Positions 14,744-22,257 of a stretch of 45,810 nucleotides of DNA are shown one piece after another. Position 1 is the stretch's first letter. Each line of letters begins with the position of its first letter. A program made the translations under genes and the position numbers. A model generated the notes under the pieces. It did not search any database and was not told the origin of the DNA. It worked only from the letters and a program-made list of their open reading frames with translations. The DNA is taken from positions 1 through 45,810 of the forward strand of contig JAKAKE010000142.1 in the NCBI GenBank assembly GCA_021824625.1, read 5' to 3'. The stretch is from Bacteroidota bacterium (GTDB lineage Bacteria > Bacteroidota > Ignavibacteria > Kapaibacteriales > UBA2268).

Positions 14744-16684
14744 ATGCGTTTTTATGTTCTGATTATTCTTACAGTCATTTATTCATCATCTGTATTATTC
14801 TCGCAGGATTATGATGAATCATATCTTGAATCAATTCTTGAAAAAATATCCGCAGAGACAGGCACATCACCAATAATGGATGAAATTCAAAAATACATTG
14901 ATAAGCCGCTATATTTAAAAACTTCAACCGCAGAGGAATTGTTACAAATTCCCGGTTTCAGCACATCAATAGCCCAGATGATACTTATTATTTCATTAGA
15001 ACCGGATGCTACTTATGATAAAATTGATTCGGAACTTAATCTGACCGATGAACAGATGTATATCCTTAAACTGTGTACAACACTCGATGGACCTTCAAAA
15101 TCAAAAAAATCATTTATAAGGTTGAGAAATCAGGAACAATTTCAAACCCAAAGAGGATTTGAAACGGATTCGTTCAAAGGCTCATCTTTAAACTTATATG
15201 CAAAATCATCAATTTATTATAAAAATATTAGTGCTGGATTTCTTCTTGACAAAGACCCGGGTGAACAATTTGTAACAAACTTTTCTTCAGGTTTTATATC
15301 CGGAAAAGTATTAAATACTCATTTTATTATTGGCGATTATTTTGTTGAAAACGGAATGGGAAGCATTCTCTGGAAGAGCTATGGGATGAGAAAAGGAGCA
15401 GAGGTCATATCTCCTGCTATGCAGATAGGGAGCGGGATTAAGCCCTACCGTTCAACAATTGATTATAATTATTTCAGGGGATTAGCAGTCCAGAATAACT
15501 GGAAATTGTCAAAATCATCAAACTTATCATCAATCCTGTGGGCATCGTATTCTCCGAGGGGGGCAAATATTGATTCAAGCGGACGATTTGCTACGTCTCT
15601 TTACTCAACCGGTTATTACAGGACCAATAACGAGATTGAGAAATTGAATGCAATTAATGAAAAAAGTTTTGGCGGGAATCTTGAACTTCAATTAGCAAGC
15701 CTGAAATTCGGCATAACATCATACCTGCTGGATTACTCAAAGGAAATAACAAGCACTTCAAAAACTGCTTTCAACGGCAGAACCGGATTTTTGTCGTCTG
15801 CATACTTTTTCCTGTTCTTTGTTCATTCTTCTTACGCCGCCGAGATTAGCAGTGATGCAAAAGGAAATATTGCCGGAAAATCATCGGCACAGTTCAATTT
15901 CGGGGATGTCGAGCTGGCTTTTCATTACAGGTATTTCAAACCCGAATTTCGCTCTCCTTATGGGTATAATCTGGGTGAATCCGATGCACCTGCGAATGAG
16001 ACAGGCTTGTATTCCGGAATATTATGGAAAGCAGGAGAAAAACTTGATGTGGCTTTATATGTTGATTTGTATAAAAACATTTCTGAAACTAAATATCTTC
16101 CAATCCCTAAGAAAGGAATTGATGTATTTTCTGAGCTGGATTTTGATATTACATCTAAAACAAAAATCAGATTGAGATTGAGAAATGAAATAAGTACAGA
16201 CAGCTACAAAAACGAAAATGATTCTTACTCATCCTTTACAAAAAATATTTCAAGAGTAAGGTTTGACTTTATACAATCATTTAAGAAAATCAAATTATAT
16301 ATGAGGGGAGAAGGAGTGTATGCCTCGTTTGAGGACATTTACCCTGATGAAAAAGGCTTTCTCGCTTTCGCAGATTTATGTTGGGAACTTTTTTCTGAAT
16401 TAAAATTCGGAGGAAGGTTTACATACTTTTCGACAGACAGCTATGAATCCGCCATCTGGCAGTTCGAATCTATCGTTCCCGGTTATTACCTTACTTTTCC
16501 TTTATATGGCAAAGGCGCAAAATTTTATATTTATGCAGGCTACTCACTAATTGATGATGTTTCGCTATGGCTCAGGTATTCAATTTTAACAAAGAAAGGA
16601 GTTGAATCTATGGGTAGTGGATATAATGAAATTCAGGGAAACACAGACAGCAGGCTGTATTTGCAGTTGGATGTGAGACTTTGA
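14744..16684 (+). CDS. Helix-hairpin-helix domain outer-membrane-barrel-like protein
   Basis: The ATG at 14744 is preferred over the ORF-track start (14672) because it opens a clean signal peptide (MRFYVLIILTVIYSSSVLFSQ), giving 646 residues. Residues of about 55-115 form a helix-hairpin-helix segment (TAEELLQIPGFSTSIAQMIL), like ComEA and like a family of Bacteroidota envelope proteins. The remaining ~500 residues show alternating amphipathic strands, many ending in aromatic residues and Tyr/Gly turns, and the protein ends LYLQLDVRL, typical of an outer-membrane barrel. Proteins with this architecture are known in the phylum but poorly characterised. The domain order is visible; barrel topology is inferred; the function, possibly DNA- or envelope-related, is unknown. 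Confidence 0.75.
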   Translation: MRFYVLIILTVIYSSSVLFSQDYDESYLESILEKISAETGTSPIMDEIQKYIDKPLYLKTSTAEELLQIPGFSTSIAQMILIISLEPDATYDKIDSELNLTDEQMYILKLCTTLDGPSKSKKSFIRLRNQEQFQTQRGFETDSFKGSSLNLYAKSSIYYKNISAGFLLDKDPGEQFVTNFSSGFISGKVLNTHFIIGDYFVENGMGSILWKSYGMRKGAEVISPAMQIGSGIKPYRSTIDYNYFRGLAVQNNWKLSKSSNLSSILWASYSPRGANIDSSGRFATSLYSTGYYRTNNEIEKLNAINEKSFGGNLELQLASLKFGITSYLLDYSKEITSTSKTAFNGRTGFLSSAYFFLFFVHSSYAAEISSDAKGNIAGKSSAQFNFGDVELAFHYRYFKPEFRSPYGYNLGESDAPANETGLYSGILWKAGEKLDVALYVDLYKNISETKYLPIPKKGIDVFSELDFDITSKTKIRLRLRNEISTDSYKNENDSYSSFTKNISRVRFDFIQSFKKIKLYMRGEGVYASFEDIYPDEKGFLAFADLCWELFSELKFGGRFTYFSTDSYESAIWQFESIVPGYYLTFPLYGKGAKFYIYAGYSLIDDVSLWLRYSILTKKGVESMGSGYNEIQGNTDSRLYLQLDVRL

Positions 16685-16769
16685 AAGAGTTGTAAATTAT
16701 AGATTGAAATTGATAATAAATTTAACTATCTGAATGAGAAATGTTTATAGGAAATATTATTTTTTTCTT

Positions 16770-17081
16770 TTATAAACTTAGATTTATTCTATTCTGAGTG
16801 TAATTATGGATAAGTTTAGAAATTAAAACATCATAACTAATACCCAATTTCTTGCTTTTCAATTTTAAATTAGCTAAATCCTTTTTTGGGATTTTTAAAG
16901 TAATTTTACCGGAATCTTCATCAGGTGTATAATCCGGATTAAAAAACTTCCTTAATTCTTCCCTTCTTTTTTCAATATTACCTGTACTTTTCCACTCACC
17001 TTTTTCAACAGATACAAGAAGTTCTATTTCATCTTTTTCGAGTGTGAGTTCAGTCCAGTCTATGTTATTATTTTTTTTCAT
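16770..17081 (-). CDS. BrnA/CopG-like antitoxin
   Basis: The preferred start is MKKNNNIDW at 17081 (103 residues); the longer track version adds four residues. The C-terminal half (ITLKIPKKDLANLKLKSKKLGISYDVLISKLIHNY) is a ribbon-helix-helix domain of the BrnA/CopG type, which binds operator DNA and neutralises the toxin. The N-terminal half is charged and probably wraps the toxin. It overlaps the end of the toxin gene by 14 bp, and the toxin-first order matches brnT-brnA operons. Confidence in a TA antitoxin is high; the exact family is less certain. Confidence 0.85.
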   Translation of the reverse strand: MKKNNNIDWTELTLEKDEIELLVSVEKGEWKSTGNIEKRREELRKFFNPDYTPDEDSGKITLKIPKKDLANLKLKSKKLGISYDVLISKLIHNYTQNRINLSL

Positions 17082-17379
17082 TATCATCTCCATGCAAATA
17101 CAACTCAGTAAATTTTCTACTTGGATAAATTGTTTTTAAAAATATTTCATCTTTTGTTTCAATATAAGGGATTAAATAGATATAATTATTAACTTCAGCA
17201 ATAAATATTTTTTGATTCTGAAATTTTGTCTTATTTGGATGAACAATGTCATCAATTATATTGCCCTTTCTGATAATATCCGCAACCACTTCGAAAGATA
17301 TATTTCTATCCTTCTTTAAAATCTCATTTTTCTCTTTGTTCCAACGTAATTTTTTAATAATTATTTTTCCATCAATCAA
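17068..17379 (-). CDS. BrnT-like ribonuclease toxin
   Basis: The 103-residue product begins near LRWNKEKNEILKKDRNISFE, the BrnT-style opening (xxWDxxKNxxNxxKHGVSFE). It continues with strands IFIAEVNNYIYLIPYIE and IFLKTIYPSRKFTELY, matching the BrnT/RelE-like fold. BrnT toxins cleave mRNA in the cytoplasm and are blocked by BrnA. The start is a TTG in the track and no better ATG exists in frame; an earlier or non-standard start cannot be excluded. The partner antitoxin follows and overlaps it. The histidine of the classical KHG motif is replaced (KKDRN), so this is a diverged subfamily. Confidence 0.8.
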   Translation of the reverse strand: MIDGKIIIKKLRWNKEKNEILKKDRNISFEVVADIIRKGNIIDDIVHPNKTKFQNQKIFIAEVNNYIYLIPYIETKDEIFLKTIYPSRKFTELYLHGDDNEKK

Positions 17380-17470
17380 ATATTAAACTTATTGCTATTA
17401 ATTATCAAATATAATTCTATTATTAAGTTTTTGCAAATTGGTGTATATAAATTTTCATTTCAAGAAGGTA

Positions 17471-17569
17471 TTAATTTCCTTTGTCAATCCAGCCGCTCTC
17501 CTGCTGACCCTTGGCAAATTGAGATGCGAGAGCTAATAATAATACAATTATGAAAAAGATTCTTTTCAC
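17471..17569 (-). CDS. Possible 32-residue exported peptide or remnant of an exported protein
   Basis: This ORF is too short for the track. It starts with GTG and encodes a clear signal sequence (KRIFFIIVLLLALASQFAKG) followed by only QQESGWIDKGN before a stop. No Shine-Dalgarno site is visible. A copy of repeat D ends about 22 bp upstream. It may be a tiny secreted peptide, or more likely the surviving 5' end of a longer gene lost when the repeat arrived. Confidence 0.35.
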   Translation of the reverse strand: MKRIFFIIVLLLALASQFAKGQQESGWIDKGN

Positions 17570-17592
17570 GGACTAATTACCAATTTTGCTTT

Positions 17593-17641
17593 GATATTAT
17601 ATATAATGACACATGAAACGGGAATTGGTCTCAGAAATTCT
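17593..17641 (-). repeat. Short interspersed repeat D, copy 3
   Basis: On the minus strand this reads TTTCTGAGACC ... CATGTGTCATTATATATAAT, matching the copies at 1786 and 1993. It lies in the gap between the PIN toxin gene and the short signal-peptide ORF. Confidence 0.6.
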
Positions 17642-17648
17642 ATAAAAA

Positions 17649-18062
17649 CTATAATTCCGTTTCAAAAATATCAAGGAATTGCTTTGGATTTACTATTTTA
17701 ATATTACCAAACTGTTTTATTGAAAGTAATTCCTTATCACCGGTAATAATATATTCAGCACCAAGTTCAACTGCACATTCAATGAATTTATCATCATCAG
17801 GGTCATTGATTACAACTATAATAGAAGGTGTTTTATTAGCAAAATTCATATTTCTATAAGTTGTAAACAATATAAGAAGCTCATTCAATTCTTTTCTATC
17901 TAATTTCTCAAGCCTATTTAGAACCTCGATATATTCGTTTAGAATATTTTTACTAAGACATAACCTGATTTTTTCATTTCTCCAAAGGTCAACAATTGCT
18001 TTAGGATTACCTCCGTGAAATGAAGATATAATTACATTTGTATCAATAACTACTAAAGTCAT
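17649..18062 (-). CDS. PIN-domain toxin (putative TA toxin component, PIN family)
   Basis: The 137-residue protein starts MTLVVIDTNVIISSFHGG, with the first catalytic Asp at residue 7. A central acidic patch follows (INDPDDDKFIECAVELGAEY) and then TGDKELL near residue 110. These are the metal-binding acidic residues of the PIN nuclease fold (PIN_3, TIGR00305-type). Such toxins cleave RNA with Mg/Mn. The start overlaps the upstream antitoxin stop by 4 bp (ATGA), a typical translationally coupled TA arrangement. A second, diverged PIN toxin of the same family occurs at 21.6 kb. Confidence 0.9.
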   Translation of the reverse strand: MTLVVIDTNVIISSFHGGNPKAIVDLWRNEKIRLCLSKNILNEYIEVLNRLEKLDRKELNELLILFTTYRNMNFANKTPSIIVVINDPDDDKFIECAVELGAEYIITGDKELLSIKQFGNIKIVNPKQFLDIFETEL

Positions 18063-18307
18063 TTGTTTGCCTGTCTGACATCTTTAATAGCTTTCTTTAT
18101 ATCCTTTTCTGTTATTCCATGCTGTTTAAATTGTTTACTGATTCTTTGCCATAAATCCTCAATGTAAGCTGACATATCCCTTTCATTGATATAATCACTC
18201 ACAAGTTCCCGGACTACATCACTTGATGTTTTACCTTCTCTTCTGGCGACAAGGTTAAGTTTATTTTTTATATCGGAATCAATCCTAACTAATAATTGTG
18301 TTGTCAT
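18059..18307 (-). CDS. Ribbon-helix-helix antitoxin
   Basis: The 82-residue protein opens MTTQLLVRIDSDIKNKLN and continues VARREGKTSSDVVRELVSDY, a complete ribbon-helix-helix DNA-binding domain (about 3-45). The remainder is a charged C-terminal helix (YIEDLWQRISKQFKQHG) likely to bind the toxin. It precedes the PIN toxin gene by a 4-bp overlap. A direct repeat (18322-18339) immediately upstream is a likely autoregulatory operator. Confidence 0.88.
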   Translation of the reverse strand: MTTQLLVRIDSDIKNKLNLVARREGKTSSDVVRELVSDYINERDMSAYIEDLWQRISKQFKQHGITEKDIKKAIKDVRQANK

Positions 18308-18321
18308 ATTTTTCCCAAATT

Positions 18322-18339
18322 ATGATATACATGATATAC
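18322..18339 (-). promoter_or_regulatory. Candidate operator of the RHH/PIN toxin-antitoxin operon
   Basis: Two head-to-tail copies of ATGATATAC lie 14 bp upstream of the antitoxin start, continuing into an AATATATATAATAT stretch. RHH antitoxins commonly bind such short direct repeats. This is inferred from position and repetition only. Confidence 0.45.
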
Positions 18340-18433
18340 AATATATATAATATCGAATAGAAAGAAAAATTATTTTAATGCCGCTATTCCTATTTAAATC
18401 AAATTCTTAAGATTAAATTGTAAATATTTTTTG

Positions 18434-18482
18434 TCATAATGTAAAAATTACTTGACATTATGTAAAATACTTCTTATATTTG
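18434..18482 (+). promoter_or_regulatory. Promoter with repeated operator-like boxes for the membrane protein/XRE pair
   Basis: TCATAATGTAAAAATTACTT is echoed by ACATTATGTAAAATACTT, two head-to-tail boxes. The second overlaps a Bacteroidota-style promoter: TTG (18452), 20 bp, TATATTTG (18475-18482), close to the TTTG-N19-TAnnTTTG consensus. It lies 36 bp before the start. The XRE regulator encoded downstream is the natural candidate to bind the boxes. Confidence 0.6.
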
Positions 18483-18518
18483 TATTGAATTGAAAATCAA
18501 TTTTATTTGAGGTTGAAT

Positions 18519-18977
18519 ATGGTATCGAAATTTTTATTGCCTAACAGGTTCAAACTTATAGGATGGATACTTCTGATTCCATCGTTTGTTGTTGGTGTTC
18601 TCTGGCTATGGGAAATCAGGTTAGACATTCAGGCTCCTGTATTTGCAATTTGGGCATCAAAAAATGTATTCTTTTCAGTTATTCATAAAAACATTTATAA
18701 TGAAATTGTCGGGGTGCCATTATTGATTAGTCTGTTGATGGTAACTTTTGCCAGAGAAAAAAATGAAGATGAATATATATCAAAAATCCGCCTGGATTCA
18801 TTGGTGTGGTCAATTTATGTTAATTTTTTACTGTTACTGTTAGCGATAATATTTGTATTCAAAGCGTCATTTGATACGGTTATGGTCTTTAATATGTTCT
18901 TCATATTTATTCTTTTCATAGCCCGGTTTTACTATATTCTTTACAAGACAAAGAAGCAAATGGATAATGAAAAATAA
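18519..18977 (+). CDS. Four-helix integral membrane protein paired with an XRE regulator
   Basis: The ATG at 18519 (MVSKFLLPNRFK) is preferred over the track's TTG; GAGG lies seven bases upstream. The 152-residue protein has about four membrane segments (LIGWILLIPSFVVGVLWLW; IVGVPLLISLLMVTFA; the YVNFLLLLLAIIFVF stretch; MFFIFILFIARFYYIL) and a short basic tail. No enzyme motif was seen. It overlaps the XRE gene by 11 bp. Small multipass proteins coupled to a short XRE repressor are a recurrent but uncharacterised pair in many phyla. Function unknown; the pairing is clear. Confidence 0.75.
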   Translation: MVSKFLLPNRFKLIGWILLIPSFVVGVLWLWEIRLDIQAPVFAIWASKNVFFSVIHKNIYNEIVGVPLLISLLMVTFAREKNEDEYISKIRLDSLVWSIYVNFLLLLLAIIFVFKASFDTVMVFNMFFIFILFIARFYYILYKTKKQMDNEK

Positions 18978-19167
18978 TATAAAAGTGGAAAGAGCAATAA
19001 AGAACATAACTCAGGACGAACTTGCTAAGCTTGCAGGAGTAAGCCGGCAGACAATAAATGCTATGGAACTCGGCAAGTATGTGCCTTCGACAGTCCTGGC
19101 AATGAAAATAGCAAAAGTGTTTGATAAAAAAGTTGATGATATCTTCAAACTCGAAGATACTGATTAG
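18967..19167 (+). CDS. Small XRE-family transcriptional regulator
   Basis: The 66-residue protein is almost entirely a Cro/CI-type helix-turn-helix: VERAIKNITQDELAKLAGVS, followed by the recognition helix RQTINAMELGKYVPS and FDKKVDDIFKLED. This single-domain size is typical for regulators coupled to a small membrane protein. It overlaps the upstream gene by 11 bp, implying coupled translation. It probably represses its own operon at the repeated boxes at 18434-18482. Confidence 0.93.
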   Translation: MKNNIKVERAIKNITQDELAKLAGVSRQTINAMELGKYVPSTVLAMKIAKVFDKKVDDIFKLEDTD

Positions 19168-19301
19168 ACTGACATTCTGAAGCTTCAAAATAATCTGTTT
19201 ATTAGTATAAATCATGCTGATATACATAGGGATATTATTGCCCTTTACTTAAATAAAATATTAATATAATTATTTGTTTCATTTTTTATTTAGGAGATTT
19301 T

Positions 19302-19808
19302 ATGAAAAAAGTATTATTTATCATGCTTATAGCATCTTTGATGTTAACATCCGAGCTTATAGCTAAAGGGAAACAACGCATCGGCGTTTATGATTCGCGT
19401 GTTATCGCAATTTGCTGGTTCCAATCCAATGAGGGACAAAAGGATATGATGAGTCTCAGGGAAGAGTATAACACAGCTCAGGCAAAGGGTGACACTGTTA
19501 CTGCAAAAAAACTGTCAGAGAAGGGGCAACTGACTCAAAGAATATTACATGACAAGGGATTTGGCAGAGGTTCGGTTGCAGAAATAATCGAGAAGAAATT
19601 AAATGAACTGAAAGAGCTTGCAAAGAAAGAAAAGCTGATGGCAATATGTTCGAAATGGGAGTTGAATTTTTCAAGCCCTGATGTAGAATTAGTTGATATT
19701 ACAATGAATGTATTGGATATGTTCAAAGCATCAGACAAAGTAAAGAAAATGGTAGAAGAAATGAAGGGAATAGAACCCATCAAAGACGCATTTTTTCTTG
19801 AGGATTAG
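19302..19808 (+). CDS. Exported protein of unknown function with OmpH/Skp-like features
   Basis: The protein has 168 residues with a signal peptide (MKKVLFIMLIASLMLTSELIAKG) and good ribosome site AGGAG five bases before the ATG. The mature start, QRIGVYDSRVIAICWFQS, recalls the OmpH/Skp strand (IGYVDxxxV). It is followed by a long charged helical part (MMSLREEYNTAQAKGDTVTAKKLSEKG; KKLNELKELAKKEKLMAICS). Skp-like proteins are periplasmic chaperones for outer-membrane proteins, but the similarity is only in layout, so no function is assigned. It is monocistronic and ends in a strong terminator. Confidence 0.7.
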   Translation: MKKVLFIMLIASLMLTSELIAKGKQRIGVYDSRVIAICWFQSNEGQKDMMSLREEYNTAQAKGDTVTAKKLSEKGQLTQRILHDKGFGRGSVAEIIEKKLNELKELAKKEKLMAICSKWELNFSSPDVELVDITMNVLDMFKASDKVKKMVEEMKGIEPIKDAFFLED

Positions 19809-19817
19809 TTGGGTATG

Positions 19818-19852
19818 AAGGCTGTCCTGTTAAAATAAGGACAGCCTTTTTT
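19818..19852 (+). terminator. Rho-independent terminator
   Basis: AAGGCTGTCCT and AGGACAGCCTT form a perfect 11-bp stem with a 9-base loop, followed by four more T residues. It lies 10 bp after the stop of the exported protein gene. Confidence 0.92.
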
Positions 19853-19885
19853 ACTATATAAGTCATATTAAATCTGTAATCCATT

Positions 19886-20048
19886 ACGTTCAACTCCTAC
19901 GGAGTTGGTTTTATATTGTGATATTGACAATGTTACTGATGTTTAACTCCTACGGAGTTATTCCTTTTTTCGATAACAATCACAGAGTGATTGAACGTTT
20001 GTAATAATACATAACCGAAATAGCGACAACTCCATAGGAGTTGAACGT
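19886..20048. repeat. MITE-like repeat A, copy 1, with 22-bp terminal inverted repeats
   Basis: The element begins ACGTTCAACTCCTACGGAGTTG and ends CAACTCCATAGGAGTTGAACGT, inverted copies with one mismatch. Each end is itself a hairpin (CAACTCC-TAC-GGAGTTG). Two more hairpins lie inside: TAACTCC-TAC-GGAGTTA (19944-19960) and CAATCAC-AGA-GTGATTG (19977-19993). It fills most of the gap 19809-20149, which holds no gene. A partial relative lies at 40411-40575. Confidence 0.82.
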
Positions 20049-20149
20049 AAGAAATTGAATAGAACCAAAATTAATTGCAATCTCATAGGGACAAATTTAA
20101 ATAAACCAGGTATAAATATTACTCATAACATGAATTAATAATTCTATTT

Positions 20150-20827
20150 TCAATCCTTTATTTCAAGATAAAAAACCACATAATGATTCAGCTTGTAATA
20201 CTTGTTCCACTCCTCGACAGGTTGAAATGTCAATATACAATAATTACTTACACCGCTCCCCATATCAAATGGTGGTGAATATGCAATTATCGGGATTTTC
20301 TGATTAATAGGAATAAATCCTTTATAATTACTATCGAAAAGGTTTTTAAGATGATAAGCATGAAGTTCTCTTTTCCCAATGTAAATTATTAAACCTATTC
20401 TTGGAAATTCGATTTTTATTTTTGCAGTATCTCTTGAGTTATCACACAAAATTTGAATCGAAAATGCACTATCGTTTTTTTGATAACTCATTTTCTCGCA
20501 TGCATCTGGTAAAATATAGTGAACTGTATCTTTACCAACAATTGTAATAACACTATCTTTACCGCAATCAATTAATGCTTTTTCTTCCTTTTTCTCACCA
20601 ATTACGAATTCTGCTTTTGAAATAATGAATTTCTTCCCAACAAGATTTGAATCAGAGAAAGACACAGTGATTTTCTCAGCATTGATTAATTCAGCGAGTT
20701 GATTTGTTTCTCTTTCCTGAAAACCTTCTTTGATACTAATTTGTGTGCTATCTGTCCTTGCATGTAATTCGAGACTTGTTAATAAAATGAGAGAAATCAT
20801 AAAACTAATAAAAACATAAGACTTCAT
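20150..20827 (-). CDS. Exported protein of unknown function, tandem paralogue 2
   Basis: The 225-residue protein has a signal peptide (MKSYVFISFMISLILLTSLELHA). It is paralogous to the next gene along its length. Residues of about 45-70 (EKITVSFSDSNLVGKKF) and the last 21 (EEWNKYYKLNHYVVFYLEIKD) are nearly or fully identical, while the middle is much more divergent. Cys pairs at about 87, 108 and 130 are conserved between the copies. No known domain was recognised; a beta-rich periplasmic or surface domain is likely. It is 52 bp downstream of its paralogue on the same strand, so probably cotranscribed. Confidence 0.7.
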   Translation of the reverse strand: MKSYVFISFMISLILLTSLELHARTDSTQISIKEGFQERETNQLAELINAEKITVSFSDSNLVGKKFIISKAEFVIGEKKEEKALIDCGKDSVITIVGKDTVHYILPDACEKMSYQKNDSAFSIQILCDNSRDTAKIKIEFPRIGLIIYIGKRELHAYHLKNLFDSNYKGFIPINQKIPIIAYSPPFDMGSGVSNYCILTFQPVEEWNKYYKLNHYVVFYLEIKD

Positions 20828-20879
20828 GTTGTACCTTGATTATTTGAAAATGAATATTCGTAATTTATTTTAAAATTTA

Positions 20880-21563
20880 TCAATCCTTTATCTCAAGATA
20901 AAAAACAACATAATGATTCAACTTGTAATACTTGTTCCACTCCTCGACAGGTTTCATATTTAAAATGCAGTATCCTTTTGCACCTTTTCCCATATCGAAT
21001 GGCGGTGCAAATGTTATTATTGGATTTTTTTTATTAAAAGGAAACATACCTTTATAATCACTACAAACAAAATCTCTTAACATATAACCAATTTCTTCTT
21101 TCTTTGGCAATAGATAATCAAAGTAAAATAAACCGGGATAGATTATTTTAATTCTTGCTGAACTATCCTCAGAATTATCACAAAGGAAATGTATCATAAA
21201 TAAGGTGTCTTCTTTTTTATATCTGGCTCTATCGCATAAATCAGCAGTTATATAATGAATTGTGTCTTCGCCAACCATTGTCGTAATTGTATCCTTGCCG
21301 CATTTGATTAAATCCTTATCCTCCGTCTTTTCTCCATTGACATATTCCACCTGTGAGAGCATGAATTTCTTCCCAACAAGATTTGAATCAGAGAAAGACA
21401 CAGTAATTTTCTCAACATTGATTAAATCGGCGAGGAGTTTTGTTTCACTGTCCTTGAAGCCAACTTTGATGTTAATTTCGGTGCTGTCCGGCTTTGCAGT
21501 TAAAACAATATTTGCAAGAAAGAAAATTATTAAAAAGAGAAGAAATGAATATTTTAATTTCAT
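20880..21563 (-). CDS. Exported protein of unknown function, tandem paralogue 1
   Basis: The 227-residue protein has a signal peptide (MKLKYSFLLFLIIFFLANIVLTA). It shares ADLINVEKITVSFSDSNLV near residue 45 and an identical 21-residue C-terminus with its neighbour. The central region (FFYFD, KEEIGYMLRDF) differs strongly. Conserved features include DxCGKD-like spacing around a cysteine, the IHFLCDNS cysteine and PPFDMGKGAKGYCIL. No recognised family and no T9SS domain. The pair arose by tandem duplication; matching ends with a diverged core suggest functional specialisation or partial gene conversion. Confidence 0.7.
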   Translation of the reverse strand: MKLKYSFLLFLIIFFLANIVLTAKPDSTEINIKVGFKDSETKLLADLINVEKITVSFSDSNLVGKKFMLSQVEYVNGEKTEDKDLIKCGKDTITTMVGEDTIHYITADLCDRARYKKEDTLFMIHFLCDNSEDSSARIKIIYPGLFYFDYLLPKKEEIGYMLRDFVCSDYKGMFPFNKKNPIITFAPPFDMGKGAKGYCILNMKPVEEWNKYYKLNHYVVFYLEIKD

Positions 21564-21614
21564 ACATATACCTATCGGTTATTTTTTTTAAAAAACAGTT
21601 ATATAATTTAACTA

Positions 21615-22025
21615 TTAAAATTCACTTATAAGTATGTTTTCAAATTCTTTATATGTAATAATCTTGATTTTTCCGAAAGGATTCATAGTTAACAAATCCT
21701 TATCCCCTGTTACAATATACTCGGCACTGCTTTCTAATGCTATATCAAGTAAAAAATCGTCCTTTGGGTCACGGCAAAATCTGTGCTTTTGTTTTGGTTC
21801 AACAATAATTGTTTTTGTATCGAATAATAAAAATAATCTATTTATATCAAGTATTGAAATGTATTTTTGAATTTTAGGTTTTGAAATTGTTTCAATGAGT
21901 TCATTTATTTGTGTTTCTGATGTAATAATTTCTATTTTTTCGTTAAATAATATATCAATTAGTTTTGAAAGTAATTTTCCAATAAGAAAACTGACCCAAA
22001 TATTAGTATCAATTACTACTTTCAT
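21615..22025 (-). CDS. PIN-domain toxin (second PIN family TA toxin)
   Basis: The track begins at a TTG (22049), but the ATG at 22025 gives the canonical start MKVVIDTNIWVSFLIG and 136 residues. Acidic motifs follow: the first Asp at 5, CRDPKDDFLLDIALESSAEY in the middle and TGDKDLL near residue 112. This is the Mg-dependent RNase PIN fold of TIGR00305-type toxins. It overlaps the antitoxin end by 17 bp. It is a paralogue of the toxin at 17649 with the same ending (GxIKIxxxxxFxxIxxxE), but has a different type of antitoxin. Confidence 0.9.
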   Translation of the reverse strand: MKVVIDTNIWVSFLIGKLLSKLIDILFNEKIEIITSETQINELIETISKPKIQKYISILDINRLFLLFDTKTIIVEPKQKHRFCRDPKDDFLLDIALESSAEYIVTGDKDLLTMNPFGKIKIITYKEFENILISEF

Positions 22026-22230
22026 ATCTGGTTTGTCTGATTTCTTCAACTATTTCAGTGATTTCGTCTAAAGTTATTGGTATATTCTTCATTCTTTTTC
22101 TGAAATCAATCAGCCAATCTTTCAGAGTTATCTCATTTATATAATTAGCAAGTTTGACCTTATCTTTCTGATTCATTTTTTTTATTATATTTATGGCTTT
22201 TTTATAACTTGTTTTTGTTTCAACCGGCAT
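22009..22230 (-). CDS. Small antitoxin-like protein partnered with PIN toxin
   Basis: The protein has 73 residues. It is highly charged and helical (YKKAINIIKKMNQKDKVKLANYI; then DWLIDFRKRMKNIPITLDEI; EIVEEIRQTRYE). It lies immediately upstream of the PIN toxin with a 17-bp overlap, the standard position of an antitoxin. No ribbon-helix-helix signature was recognised, so DNA binding is uncertain. The C-terminal EIxEIVEEIRQxRYE motif is common in antitoxins of Bacteroidota and Cyanobacteria PIN pairs. Confidence 0.75.
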   Translation of the reverse strand: MPVETKTSYKKAINIIKKMNQKDKVKLANYINEITLKDWLIDFRKRMKNIPITLDEITEIVEEIRQTRYESSN

Positions 22231-22257
22231 GATCTCTCCATTAAATAATTATTAACA

